Both the position numbers and the translations under genes were made by a program. Source: Centrapalus pauciflorus (lineage: Eukaryota; Streptophyta; Magnoliopsida; Asterales; Asteraceae). From it: a stretch of 64,000 nucleotides of DNA. Of this stretch, positions 46,281 to 60,100 are shown in pieces. Each line of letters opens with the position of its first letter. Position 1 is the stretch's first letter. The notes under the pieces are model-generated. The model was not told the origin of the DNA, did no database searches, and saw only the letters and a program-made list of their open reading frames with translations. The stretch lies in assembly GCA_020465985.1 (NCBI GenBank), contig JAANYP010002015.1, forward strand, positions 186,001 through 250,000, read 5' to 3'.

Positions 46281-46630
46281 CTAGTTTATTACCCGCGTAT
46301 TACGCGAATATTTTTAATATATATTAAATATAATAAATTAAAAGGTAAAGATATAAATATTAACTTTTTTAAACAAAACTATATATAGAGTAAATATTTT
46401 CTTATATTTTTTAAACTTTTATTATATTATATTATATTATAATTATAAGTTAGTAGAGTATTAGATTTTCTTTGATTTGATTTGAATTTAAAAGTAGATT
46501 ATTTTAGATTTGGATAGAATTAAATTAACATTATTTATTATTTTAAAACTCATAAATGCCACATGTCAATTCATGGTGATGACACTTGGCTTCACAAGAG
46601 AAGAGTATAGTTACTCTTTTATAGTATAGA
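46281..46630 (-). mobile_element. Short non-autonomous Helitron, 350 bp, minus strand
   Basis: On the minus strand it starts TCTATACTATAAAAGAG at 46630 after A. It ends with the hairpin CGCGTAATACGCG, then GGTAATAAACTAG at 46281 before T. This is the full plant Helitron signature: TC start, hairpin, CTAG end, A/T insertion site, no TIR, no ORF. Confidence 0.85.
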
Positions 46631-47950
46631 TAGATTATTTAAGTCACTATGTTTTTTAATGGTTGTTTAATTCATTGTAATTTTTTCGCTTATTCAAAAC
46701 TATATTAGACGTATATGATCACAGAATTAGATTAAACGAGAAGTTAAATATTTATAAGAAATATGAGAAATGTTGTATCAAAAAAAATTTGTTGAATGAT
46801 TGAATCACTTTTTATTTCATGATTCAACAAAAAATGTTGTATCAAAAGGGTACCCACCAGAAAATATTATAAAAAATGGTGGGATCCAAAAATTTATGGT
46901 TAAAATTGCTTCTTTTATTTGTCACAAATATTTAACTTCTCATATCCATATGACCAATTATCTAATGATCGAGTAGGCTCTTCGAAAATCATGATTTACC
47001 GGAAAAGCAATTTTTTGATAGAAATTTCACTGGAAACTCATTTTAAACGATTACGATTCATTCCCTATGACGATATGGCCCTGTGATTTTTGTATTGGAG
47101 GTATAAATCCAATTAACTTACACGAAAAGGTTTAGCAAGTCCTTTTCTAATTCCAAAAGTGCTTAAGCTTTGCATGCACCTTTTAGGTTTTGATAAACAA
47201 TTTAAATTGGTCATTAACAATTGGGTTAATATTTAAAACTCCAATCAATTTTTCTCATTTTCTCAATTAAGTACCTAAACTATTTGTTCCAATTGTTAAA
47301 GTCTCTAAACTATGTTTGTCTTATTCCAAAGTATATAACTTTGACCGGCTACCAGATTAACCGGATAAAATTAAAAGTTCAAGGACTTAATCAATAAAAT
47401 ATGAAAAAACGTTGGGTTTTTTACAACATTAATCAAGTGAAAAAAAACTAAATTGCTTGTTTGGTAAGCGGTCAAACATGTCAAATATACACTTTTGAAT
47501 AACACAAAAATAGTTTAGGGAATTAAACAATAAAAAAAAGTTTAGAGAAAAAATAAAAAAAGTTGGTGGGTTTTTTCAATATTAAACCTTAACAATTTTG
47601 CCAACATTCAACAATGAAAAAAATTGGAAAATCAATGAAAACCTAAAAAATTTTGCAGAGGTGAATCAAAATCCAAAAAATGCATGCAAAACTTGGGGTA
47701 CTTTTGAAATTAGAAAAGAACTTGCTAAATTTCTTCATGCAAGTTAATTGATTTACACTTCCAATATCTTAAAGGTGAATCAAAATCATAGAAAATCTAT
47801 CGTTTAAAATTAATTTTCGAATTAAAATTCTATCAAATATGGTTTTCCTAGTGAAAGCATAAGTTTCTGGCAAGCTTACTCATTAGATAACCGGTCATAC
47901 AAGTCATATACATAGTTCTAAATATAATTAGGTACATGTTTGACCACCAT
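46631..47950. other. AT-rich intergenic region with a diverged inverted repeat
   Basis: A diverged inverted pair lies at about 47226-47345 and 47485-47590 (AAGTACCTAAACTATTTGTTC against TAGTTTAGGGAATTAAAC), ending GGGTTTTTTCAATATTAA. The same end occurs at 49081, so it is probably a degraded relative of the next element. No gene. Confidence 0.45.
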
Positions 47951-49080
47951 CTTTTCTTATTTTATCGATTAAGTCCCTAAACTTTTTTTTCACCTGTTTA
48001 AATCCTTAAACAATTTTTGTCTTATCTGAACCTATATAAATGACTGGTTCATCAAGTTAAATACAAGTAACCTATCCTATTCATCTTCTTCACATATTCT
48101 GCTTTATCTCAATTGGGAGTTTTATTCTTAAGTGATCTAGTGCACAAATCACCTGCTAAATACACAAATCACCATGCTTAAGTGATCTAGTTAGCACAAG
48201 TTGTGCCATAAATACACATATAAGTTCATGTTAACAAAGTCCAAAATACTGAAATCTGAAAGTTTAAGAACAAATATCTGAAATCCAACTCTAATTACAG
48301 ATCTATTTTAAATCCAAATAATTGAAATTCAAAAACTCAAAAGTGTATTGTTAACACAAACTATGGTGTAAAATACTCATCTATCTCACTCCAAATCAAA
48401 ATTACGAGTACCTCTAAGTATAAATGAAGACCCAAATCAGTTTCCATCATTTAACTTAGCATTCATAAATGTTTAATGTTTCCACCCATATTGACGATGT
48501 GTCTGGCTTGCTTGAAACACTCATCAAAACAAGATGTGGCCATAGCATGTCGATGGTCCGGGTCTTCTCGTGATAGTCATCGTAACAATTGTGGTTACCT
48601 TCTATTAGGGTCTTCAAAGCAGAAATGGAAATGGGATGTGCTCACCTTCGATTAAGGTCTTCGAAACATGCATCAAAACAGGATGTAGCCTTTTCAACCT
48701 GTTCGAAACTGAAATCTGGAGGGGGAGTCATCGCTGGAGTCATCACGTGTTTGGGTCTTCTTGATCTAGTTGAAACAGAAATCTGAAGCAAAAATTTGTT
48801 AAGAAGAACCCACACATAAAAGATGATGAGGAAATTAAATCACTTTGATGGTCGTGACTAGAGAAGAGATTGGAGGAGGGGGTGAGGGTTTAGGTTGTTG
48901 CTGGTGACTAGTGATGAAGAAGGCAATCTACCATGTTTTACACAAAGAAATGTTTTGACCGGTTCATCCGGTTGTAGGTTAAAATTATATACTTTTGAAT
49001 AAGACAAAAATTCTTTAAGGATTTAAATAGTTGAAAAAAAAGTTTAAGGACTTAATCGATAAATGTGTGAAAGATAATAG
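47951..49080. mobile_element. Inverted-repeat DNA element with ~120-bp arms
   Basis: Left arm 47951-48065 includes ATCGATTAAGTCCCTAAAC and AATCCTTAAACAATTTTTG. The right arm about 48955-49080 carries their inverses (CAAAAATTCTTTAAGGATT, AGTTTAAGGACTTAATCGAT). The interior (48080-48950) has no transposase. A 65-codon ORF at 48589 lies in a less A/T-rich patch with two GAAACAYKCATCAAAACARG-like repeats. Exact ends and target duplication are not resolved. Confidence 0.55.
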
Positions 49081-49510
49081 GGTTTTTTCAATATTAACCC
49101 CCAAACTTTTATACTTGTTTTATTTAGACACTAAACTAGTCTTTTTTACATATTTAGTCATTAAACTTTAGTTAAATGTTTCGTTTTTTAATTTAATGGC
49201 TAATATTTACAAATATAATAGTTTAGTGGCTAACTATATATTACAAATAGTTTAATGGCTAAATATGTATAAATCAAAAAGTTAGATGGTAGAATATGTA
49301 CTTTTAATCTTTAAATAAGATGAAAAATTGGCACAAACTTTTATAAAAATAGTCTATTGATTTAATCAATAAATTGATCAAAGTTGATTGATTTAAATAT
49401 TTACCCTAAAAACAATATATATATTGAATATCTTCGCATCCATTACTTGAAACAACATTTACAAGTTACAATACAACCCATAAACTGAACCGATTACAAA
49501 TAAAAACATG

Positions 49511-49641
<131 letters not shown>

Positions 49642-50282
49642 GAAATGATTAGAAAACACCACAACATATTACAAACCGAAAGAAAAAAATTTATAACATA
49701 AATATTATGTTTATTACTATTAAGGGGTTTTTATGTAAATAAAAAACATTAAGTTGGATTATTTTTGTGATTAAAACTTATAATCATTTGTTTTGCCACA
49801 AAAATTTCCCAACCGACTAAAATCTTATGGAACTATTGCAACCAGTTAACTTCATCTTCGACGACCATTGAAGCCTCTAACGAGTCTTCTGGCAACTAAT
49901 TTGGTTTCTTAGTTTAGGGTTAGATGCACTAAAACCTTTGGTTGTAACAACTCCACCTCCGATGAAGTTTTCTTCGACCCTTGAAGCACTTGAAGTTCCT
50001 ATTAGTTCATCATCGGATTATTGATTTAGGTTTTGAATTCAATCTGTTAGGCTTTATATTGTTAATTTGTTTTTTACTTTTCACCTGAAACCATTTAATT
50101 TTGAGAGGGTTACCGGGAAACGGTGATGACCGGAGCAAAATGCAACCGGTTAAACCGGTTGCAGTTCAAATTTTTAAGGAAAATCATTATTCTGATAAAG
50201 TTTTAATCGGATGGAGGTTTTTTATTACAATAAAAATGATTAAGGCTTTAAATAATAAAATTATCCAACTTTATAGTTTTTA

Positions 50283-50560
50283 GTAGGGGTGAGCACGTGG
50301 CGGTTCGGTTCGATTTCTACCACAATTCGAACCCAAACCGAAAATTTCGGTTTCTGGATTTTAGAAACCGTTCGGTGTTCGATTTTTCCGGATTCGGTTT
50401 TTCGGTTTGGGTTACCGGATTTTTTGTTTGCACCCATGGTTCTTAGGTTTTTGGTTTCTTAAAACGGTTTGGGTTTTGGGTTTTGTTAAATTTGGGTTGT
50501 TTTTGTTACTTTGATACTTGATTAGTTGATTTATTATAATTTAAATGTCAGTGTTAATTA
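50283..50560. repeat. CGGTTCGGTT-type dispersed repeat
   Basis: Begins TAGGGGTGAGCACGTGGCGG and is rich in CGGTTCGG, TTTCGGTTT and inverse AACCGAAA words. It resembles the block at 1128-1745. Confidence 0.45.
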
Positions 50561-51070
50561 CTAGTTAATACTTAATTCGATACTTTTTTAATTTATTAAA
50601 GTTAGATATTAAACAAATCATTCAAGAATTCAAGTAGTTAACTAATAAAGTAATAATTACTAATTAGTATTTAGTTATTTAATCATTTAGGCTATATGAA
50701 GTTGAAAAAGAATAATGTGCAACATAACATCAACCGTGACCGAAGTCCAAAGATCCAACTCTATCTTTTGAGTTTTGATTATGATGAGACAGTCTTTCAA
50801 GCACTATCATCTCAAAAGAAAAAAGTATATATTTTAAGAGCAATAGACGAAGACACTTAATTATGACCTTCAAAAGATAAACCGATGAGTTAGTCCAATT
50901 CCATTGTATAATGCCAAATTCCGAAGTGTCAAATTGTCATGACCAATGACTTGGAGACATATTCTATCATAAACTAATAATAATAACTATGAAGCTATGA
51001 TTTATCAAGCATGTCATTCCAAATATCAAAGTTCATACCAACAAAGTAAATAAACATTCCACACAAAGTA

Positions 51071-51552
51071 TGTTGGGAATTCGTATGGTTTTTCATAAAA
51101 ACATAAACATTAATCTTATTAACGCACAACGGAAGCTTTTAAAAATTACGAATTCCGTACACGGATCATCAAGTAAAACATAAGATAAGTAAATATGAAA
51201 GCATTAAAATCCGTACCTTTGTATTCTATGACAAGAATACACGAATGAGACGCTCTCGGTATCCACCGGTGATGACACGATCGAGCGGCGCCAGGTATGC
51301 AATCAAACACACGAAGAACGGAAAAACCAAACACGTAATTGCGTGTTTGGTTCGTACGGCCAAACACACCACACACACACAAACACCTTCAAGTGTGTGT
51401 GTGTGCGCGGCGCCTCCTCATCAATTAGGTCACCAACACCTAATCCTTTTATATATATCTTCACACACCTCATGTATATCTCTCTATATATATATGTTGT
51501 GTGTCAAGGCCGTATGTATATATATTTAATTAAAACATTAATATATAAATAT

Positions 51553-51638
<86 letters not shown>

Positions 51639-54240
51639 TAATAATTATCTTTATTATTTAAACCTTATATAATTATCTCTATAATTATATATCTATTAAA
51701 TAATGTTTATCTTTTATATATTATCTAATAATATATAAACGAGTAGATAATTATTTATAATTATCTCTATTTATTTGTTTATTATTATCATTCTAATTAT
51801 CTAATAACTAGATGACAATATCGATTCAAATAAATACATCTTTTATTTAATATCCAATAATAAATAAAAAGACTAGATAACTATTTATTTAATTATCATC
51901 CAATGACAATTAAATCACTTACAATATCTTATATTGTATTTTTAGTCCCCGTACTTTAAGATATAATTAATCAAACATTAATTTAATCTCAATGATCATT
52001 TCGTGTCATAAATAATATCCAATATCATTTATTCAATAGTTTAATTGCATCTGCTCAGTTGTGCTCATCGGTGTGACCCTCAAGTGTTTTATGAAATCAG
52101 CCATGATGCAGTAGTATTGTCATCTTTACACACTTTAGGCAACCAAGGTCATAAAAACTCTGACTCCCATTCGGGCATTCTTGTTGAAACAACCTTGCAA
52201 AAAGAAACTTAAGTTATATCCCATGCATCGCGATATTTCAATGTGAAAGCTAGGCATGGATGAGATCAACCGTAGCAAACACGATTATGTTTCTCGACTC
52301 CCTGATCTCATACTAAACTGAAACAGACAGATTAGAACACATCAGTTCTGTCCGAGCATGGCCATGCATTTCTGTCAGTATCGATCGCCGAGGGGCCCAG
52401 AAATATCTCTTCTTAGTTAAAAGAAGGTGCAAATCCCATCTTGACTATCTAGGCCTCCAGCACGAACACTACAACCAGCCTCGAACCGTTATGATCACCC
52501 AGTTACGGATGACGCTAGGTTAGGCCAAATGTACAGCAGCACCCGCACTAAAGTACGTAGACATCTCAGGTACTAAGGATTACCTTTTTGAGACGACTCA
52601 TGACTATGATCCACAAAGTGGTCTCAATCGGTGGGTCAATCCAATATTTGTTCGCAACAAATACCTGTGAATTTGGTCCAACCTTTGCTATATTCATCAC
52701 CCATGAATATCAACCAAAAACCACAGTAGCCTTTTAATTCTCGTTGTGGTTCCCACGACAACAAGCAGCTATGGAATAGTTTTAGAATAACTTCAAATTT
52801 ATTCTTGGATTTCTAAAACATGCAAAATAGAACGACATTAAAGATATCATGTTGATCTCCTTTATCTCAATAAACACAACATGACTTCCATCAATTTAAT
52901 GCTACTGTTCCTTTATCAAATGTAACGGTAACACGATCTATCGAAAAATTAATTTCAGACATGATCTTAGTGGGAGTGTTCTCTAGTTAACTGACTTAAC
53001 TTCCATTACCGTTTATCTTTGAAAAATTACACTAGTTCTTTATTACAACTTCTTGTAATATTATTCAGATCCAATCTGAATCTCCATACAAATTTATATC
53101 CATTATCTTTAGAGGAACTGGTAAATCACTCATAAAGACATCAGGATTAAAATTTAGGAGCTCTAGCAATTCTGATTAATTGCTACTAGTGATACGTTTA
53201 GATGTTTAGTCTTGAATATGACAGTATGCGGTTTATCTATATCAAAATATTTTTAATAACATTGTGTTCAACATTTGTGATATGTATCCATAACCACCAG
53301 AACCTGGTTATCGACAACATTTTGTTGTAGTGTTCCGTCAAGTTTGCCGACGAGTGTTTTAACAAGTCAAATGCTATTACTTGACTAACCACCACACAAG
53401 TTGTATACATTTCACATGTAATTTTATAAAATGCAATTACTTCTTGTCTAAACAATCCTGACTTCTCAAGTCTAATTATTTCTGACAAGTGAAGTGAATT
53501 AACCTCCATGTAACTCCGTTACATTTAATTCTGCATTTTATTAGTTTCATCTATATAATCACAGGTGACTATCCAACTCATATAATCTCTTGAACAAGCT
53601 TTCAAGAATTAACAAGTTCAATGAAACTTCATTTGAACACTTGAACAATTTACACAACAACATGGTAACCCTTTTTATCTGAATATGACTACTAGCTTGT
53701 CCAATCTCCATTGACAAGTTACTATTCAAGTTCCACTTGAATCAATAGTCTATAATCATGGTTTAGTAATCTTAAACAATAGGAATTTCAAGCAACAAAT
53801 TTTTAACTCCAAAAATTCTTTATTTATCCCAAAAATACTTGCAAGAAATTCAATAAATTGTATACTACACCATGATAAACTATTGATGACATGAAAATAG
53901 TGTCCAGCAGAGTATTCTCTAAGATGTCTTTATGCTCCCACTGAATTTGTCATCTCTTTTCACTTCATTTTAGTCATTGCAGACATTATGCATGAAACTT
54001 TGTTCAATTGGGTATCACATATCCAAGAACAATAGAAGTGACTGATTCAGATACACGAAGTCTCAATGCGGTCAACCTTGACCGTTTCCAAGTACTTGGG
54101 ACAATTCCTTTCCCAGTGCCCAGTTTCCTAGCACTCAAAGAAATTGTCATCCTTGAATTTGACTTCTCTGGTTCTAGGTTTTAGCTACTTGTTAGCTTTA
54201 ACCTCCGGCTTGAAAACTTACTTTCCTCTCCGTCTCTTTC
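51071..54240 (-). mobile_element. Degenerate antisense copia remnant
   Basis: TGTTGGGAATTCGTATGG at 51071 looks like an LTR terminus (minus-strand end CCATACGAATTCCCAACA). On the minus strand, 54140-54080 reads FEC, stop, ETGHWERNCPKYLETVK, a decayed copia gag zinc knuckle, so gag lies antisense next to the gypsy LTR. Most of pol is missing or unreadable. The part from 52657 onward is repeated at 61445. A (TA)n tract interrupts it at 51556-51636. LTR end and PBS are not resolved. Confidence 0.5.
51556..51636. repeat. (TA)n microsatellite within the antisense copia remnant
   Basis: Two TA runs separated by a TAATATA phase slip. Confidence 0.95.
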
Positions 54241-56907
54241 TGTAACATCCCAAAATTTATTTACATATTAGGGTGATGAATCATTGAAAGTATTTAGGAA
54301 TAAAACGTTAAATGTCTAAATTAATAGAATAGTTTGATGACTTATTCAAGAACTTTAAATTTAAAATTCAATCCTTTTAGAAACATTTAAATTTTGTCAT
54401 CTCTTGGGAACATGGAGCATGGCATTTCCACCATCTCTTGGCTAAGCCAATGAAGGCTTTTTCCTTGTAAGAAATTGTCTCATTCTTGTCATATTCATCC
54501 TCTATATAATCACACTTCTAAACTCACTATTCCATTGCCAAAATAGATATTTTAACCTTAGAAGAAATGTTGTTGGAGAGTGAGTGAGGGTTGGAGCTTG
54601 GGTCTTGGAAGAGGAGCTTCATCTCCTTCATTTGTTTTCCATCTATAATCTTGAGGTAACCACCATCTCCATTCTTGTTTTATAAATTTAACGTATTAAA
54701 TAATCATCAAAATAAAGTTTTTAAGGATGTTATTTTCTGAAAATAAAACCATCTGTTCAATATTTTCATCATCATCTTCCTTGTAGACATTGAACTCCAT
54801 TAATGGAGTTTCTCCAAAATTTATGGAGAACCTTGAAATAGCCTTTTATACATCAAGCAAACTTGAATACTAGTTTAGCATTGAGTTTACTATATTATTT
54901 CATGGATTGGATAGAGATTTAGAAACAAGAAAATGAGAATTTCGGATTAGTCAAGAAAGATTTTTATGGTTTGACTTTTGTAAAACATGTGGATTAAATG
55001 GAACAAAGAAGAAAAAAAAAAGGGTTGCCGGATTCCGGCGGCGGCTGCGGCGGCGCCGGTGGCCGGCCGGCCGGCTGTCTGTCAACTGCTCTCTGTCTGT
55101 CCTGCTCTGATGTCCCTGCTTGTCCAACTCTCTGGTGCCTCACGACAAACACAAGGAATGGAATCTTAAAATTGAAATTTAGGCTTTTATTTAATTGATA
55201 TATGGGCCCTTTAATCAATTGATTTTGGGCTTTTATTTAATTGATATATGGGCTCTTTAATTAATTGATTTTGGGCTTTTAATTAATTGATATTTGGGCT
55301 CTTTTAACTAATTGGTATTTGGGCTTCTAATTAAATTGATATTGGGGCCTTTAATTAATTGATATTTGGGCTCTTTTAATTAATTGATATTTGGGCTTCT
55401 AATTAAATTGATATTGGGGCCTATTAATTAAATGAGATTTGGGCTATTTTAATTTAATAAGTTTAGGCCTTAAGCTAGATTAAATAGGTTGCTATATTTA
55501 TTTAGTTTGGGTTAAGAAAATAGATAAATAAAGTAGATGGGTTGCACTATTATTGGTTTGGGTTGCCACTAATTTCTTGGATTGGGTTTATGTATATTAG
55601 TGTGGACTAATATAAGTGGTGAAATTAGATAATTAAATCAATTACCTTTTGGGCCTTCACTAACTAAAATACATATAGAATGATTCATTTTGTTTTAGTC
55701 ATGAGTTAATATAATTAAATTATGATTGAGAGACTACTAAATATTCAAATTGAGTTGCATTAAATTATTAATTTATTTAGAGATTATTTAGTAAATAAAC
55801 GCGGATAGTTAATGTGAATATTAAACTAAATTTCTACAAGGGGGACTTATAATAATTGGGACCCTTATTTTATAAATTAAATTCGAAGGTCAAAATACAT
55901 TTTGTTAATAATAAACGCCAATAATGGATGCAGAACGGAAAGGACTAAATTAAACAAATATCGTAAGGTGGTTAAATATTAATAGCGAAATTTGATATTA
56001 TGGTATCAGGACTACAGTAGTGTTGTGTTGGGCTTGGCTAGAGCTTGAATACTATTGTTAGAGTTTATACCGAACTTCAAGATTGAGGCAAACTATTGAA
56101 CGTGCTGATTTGCAGACTATGTGAGTAACTTATTTAAATGCATAATATTCATATGTGACTACTTGAACTTAATATTTGACTTATTATGATTGCCATGAGA
56201 ATTCTTTTATATTGCCATGATAAAATTATTGAGATTGCTTTGCCATGATAAATTATTACCATGAGTCTATATGCGAGATACTCCAGTATGCATACTGTGA
56301 TGGAGATATTATGAGACATCTATGGGAGTGTGATGCTACTTCGTGTGGCAAAACACACACCGAGCGAGTCGGTGCGCTAGCATGTCGGGCGAGCCGCATG
56401 CCTAGATATGTCTCCACGGGCGAGCCGTGAATTATTCCGGGCAAGCCGGAACTGTAGTATATTGTATCTATGTCCAACAATTATTCTACCATTGTTATAT
56501 GTGTATGTTGTGTTTTTAAATTTGTTACTCGCTAGGCGATTGCTTACCCCGTTGGGGGACTTATATTTTTTTTACAGGTTCTGCCGATAAGGGCAAGGCC
56601 ACTATGGGCCAGAGTTCTCACTAATGTTGAACTGCGTGTTGAAGAGATAGAGATGCTTTTGAGATTCTCATGCCTTAGTTTTCATTATGATACTTTTGGG
56701 ATCGGGTAGATCCTTAGACTTTATTAATTAAGATTGGCATGTAATATCAATACTCTGATTTTGTAAGCGTACTCTGATGATGTTTTTAGATAGTTGTCTG
56801 CACTATATATTATCCTTTGAGAAAAATTTTTAATTATCCCGTATTTTGAGGTGCTTATAACGTAGAGATCCTGTAATCGTTCTATAGAATTTAGGACGGG
56901 TGTTTCA
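54241..56907 (+). repeat. LTR of a Tekay-like gypsy retrotransposon
   Basis: Starts TGTAACATCCC at 54241 and ends GGACGGGTGTTTCA at 56907, followed by a PBS; about 2.67 kb, a usual size for Tekay/Del LTRs. It contains a GC-rich patch (GGCCGGCCGGCCGGC, 55057-55074), a tandem repeat block (55180-55450) and hairpin-like GGGCGAGCC / TTCCGGGCAAGCCGGAA words near 56380-56450. Short Pro/Ala-rich ORFs here (54987-55218) are artefacts. The same start recurs at 63021. Confidence 0.8.
55180..55450. repeat. Tandem TTAATTGATATTTGGGCT repeats inside the gypsy LTR
   Basis: About nine units of TTAATTGATATWTGGGCYY, 25-35 bp apart, some grouped as a longer ~80-bp higher-order unit (GGGCTTCTAATTAAATTGAT twice). 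Confidence 0.85.
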
Positions 56908-56908
56908 A

Positions 56909-56922
56909 TATCAAAGCCAGGT
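56909..56922 (+). promoter_or_regulatory. Primer-binding site of the gypsy element
   Basis: TATCAAAGCCAGG right after the LTR end resembles the Met-tRNA site TGGTATCAGAGCCA, with a missing TGG and one change. A competing TGGTATCAGGA at 56001 lies inside the LTR and is less likely. Confidence 0.45.
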
Positions 56923-57178
56923 TTTGGTTTAAGTGAATTAAGTATCTGTTAGGTACTTAGTCTTAAGCCTTAGGATTTGCATGATCACTGTTAGAATAAG
57001 TAATGACTAATACGGGATATATGGCCTTTTAAGAACCCATAGGAGTTGGGTAGGGGTATTATAGGAAATATGTGCTTATAAATATAAATGTAACCCCAAC
57101 AGCGGAATTGATTGATAATAATAACTCCAGTTGTGAATACGTGAATTATAAAACTGTACAACAGAAAGATATCTATAA

Positions 57179-60100
57179 ATGACAAGAACTTTTATGATTA
57201 TTTGCGCTAACACGATAAAGAGAATAAAACAAATGCATGAAACTCTAAATTTCAGGCCGGTCGTCGAAGAGGACGATAGCCAAAGTCGGGTGAACGAAAA
57301 CATGAATGCGAACGTTGAGTCTGTTAACATTGAGAACACTGAGGACGAGCAAGATGATGATGACGAGGTAGACCCAATCATGGCACAGGAGAATCGTATC
57401 ATGAAGTATGTGACAAGGTATGTACGTCATGCCATGGCAGAAGGACGGATGGAGAATCAGCGTGACCTACAGGAGATAAAGCAACTGATAGCAGCATCTA
57501 AGTCTGGTAATGGGGAAAATGAGCATAAGACACCTTCGGCCGAGGAAAAGAAAAATGGGTCTGGTACTGAAACTGGAAAATCTGAGAGAACATCATTCAA
57601 GAACTTCAAAGGCTGTGGAGCCAAAGAGTTTGCGGGAGAGACTGAGCCGATAAAGGCTATGGAGTGGATTGAGTGCATGGAGCGTGCTTTTCGTCTGAGT
57701 CATTGCTGGGATTCGGACAGAGTTACCTACGCAGCGGGTATGTTAGTAGGACGAGCCGGTACCTGGTGGTTGAATATTGAGAGGGCAGTGGGATTTGATT
57801 TGATCCAGTCTATGACGTGGGAGCAATTTACTCGAAGATTCAATGAGCAGTATTGTCCGACTGATATGGTGAAACAATTGGAGAAAGAATTTTTAGCGCT
57901 GGAGCAAGGGGAGATGTCAGTTACCGAGTATGAGGCAGTGTTCAGAGAGAAGTCTAAGTTTGCGACAAGGTATGCGATAGACGAGGAACAAAAGATTGAT
58001 AGGTTTGTGGATGGTCTTCGACAGGGAATACGAGAGTTTGTGATATTGCAAAAGTTTCTGACGTTAGAGGAGGCAGCAATGAGTGCACGAAAGCGCGAGA
58101 GAGATATGCAGAGGTCGACTTCTTCGTGCATGCTCCCACCTTCAGCTAAGAGGGGTAGATTTGACAGCCCACAACTGTTTCAGTCTCGTTCGACAGGATT
58201 CTCATCTGGATCTTCTCATCACCGAAGACCAAACCAGCAGGGACAGGGTGGCCGATTTCAGGGCTCTGCGAGACAGGCAGTTTCGTCAGCTTCCCGTTCG
58301 GGATCACGATCACAGTCTCAGTCTCAGTCACAGTCACAGAGAGATTGTCAGAGGTGTGGGAAACGACATTCGGGGCAGTGTATGGGGTCATCACCTGCTT
58401 GTCATCATTGTGGGGAATTTGGGCATCGACGTGTGAATTGTCCCAAGTCACCAGTGGTATGTTTTGATTGTGGGGTACAGGGGCACTACTCAAGAGACTG
58501 CCCGAGGCGAGGGCAGGCACAGAGCGGGAGTACGGCGTCAGTCCAACGTCCAGGAGGTAACTCGGGTCAGCCGAGAAGAGATGAGACACCGAAGATGAAG
58601 GCACGTGCCTTCCAGATCACTGCCGAGGAGGCCCGGGAGACTCCAGATGTGGTCACTGGTATTTTCTTACTTAATAATTTACCTGCTCGTGTGCTATTTG
58701 ACTCTGGTGCAAACCGATCGTTTGTGTCTACTTTATTTGCTCGTCAATTGGGTATTGTTGCTTCTGTGCTTTCTATTCCTATATCTGTTGAAACTGCAAA
58801 TGGCACTGTGATTATGTTATCTGAAATTTATCGAGGGTGTACACTCAGCTTAGAGAGTAAAGACTTTAACATTGATCTTATTCCAATGGTTATCGGGGGA
58901 TTTGATGTGATTGTGGGCATGGATTGGCTAGCAGCCAATGATGCTCAGATTGTCTGTTCTAGACGCATGATTCGAATTTCTGTCGATTCTTATGAAGAAA
59001 TTTGTGTGTATGGTGAGAAACGCGTGGGGGATATGGGACTAATTTCTATGGTTGAGGCTCGCCGAAGCATTGCTAAAGGTTGTGGATCTTTTCTTGCTTA
59101 TGCCATCGATTCTTCTGAAGTTAAGAAGTCAGTTTCTGATGTGCCGATCGTTCGGGAATTTCCTGAGGTGTTCCCTGATGAATTACCTGGCTTACCCCCC
59201 GACAGAGAGGTTGAGTTTCGAATTGATTTAGTGCCAGGGGCAGCCCCGATCGCTCGTGCACCGTACCGATTAGCACCAACAGAGATGAAGGAGATGATGT
59301 CTCAGCTGCAAGAGTTACTAGACCGAGGCTTCATTCGACCGAGCACTTCACCTTGGGGTGCTCCAGTCTTGTTCGTGAAGAAAAAGGATGGCACTTTTCG
59401 GATGTGTATCGACTACCGAGAATTGAACAAAGTGACTGTCAAGAACAAATACCCGTTGCCACGAATTGACGACTTATTCGATCAGCTGCAGAGAGCATGT
59501 TGTTTTTCTAAGATTGATCTTCGGTCGGGATACCACCAGCTGAAGATTCATGAAGATGACATTCCTAAGACCGCCTTTCGGACCAGATATGGACATTATG
59601 AGTTCCTGGTGATGCCGTTCGGCTTAACCAACGCACCTGCCGCGTTTATGGATCTAATGAACAGAGTTTGTCGTCCGATGTTGGACAAATCAGTGATTGT
59701 GTTCATCGATGATATTCTGGTGTATTCGAAGTCTGAAGCCGAGCATGATATCCACCTGAGACAGTTACTTGAGATTTTACATGCAGAAAAATTATATGCG
59801 AAATTTTCCAAATGTGAATTCTGGATCCCGAGCGTACAGTTCTTAGGCCACACGATCAGTGGTAAGGGTGTATCTGTGGATCAGACGAAGATAGAGGCCA
59901 TTATGAATTGGGTCCAACCTCGTAATGCTTCCGAAGTTAGGAGTTTCCTTGGGTTAGCTGGTTATTATCGTCGTTTCATTCGGGATTTCTCCAAGATTGC
60001 TGTGCCGTTGACAACCATGACGAGGAAGAATGTGAAGTTTGTGTGGGGTGAGTCTCAGGAGCAGGCTTTTCAATTTCTGAAGCAGTGTTTGAGTAATGCA

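Noticed and set aside
54987..55218. Overlapping 60-74-codon ORFs with Ala/Pro-rich peptides
   Set aside because: They lie inside the gypsy LTR in a GGCCGG-rich patch and recur unchanged in the second LTR copy at 63767-63998.
56001..56011. TGGTATCAGGA as the gypsy primer-binding site
   Set aside because: It would end the LTR without the expected GGGTGTTTCA terminus; the site after 56907 fits the LTR ends better.
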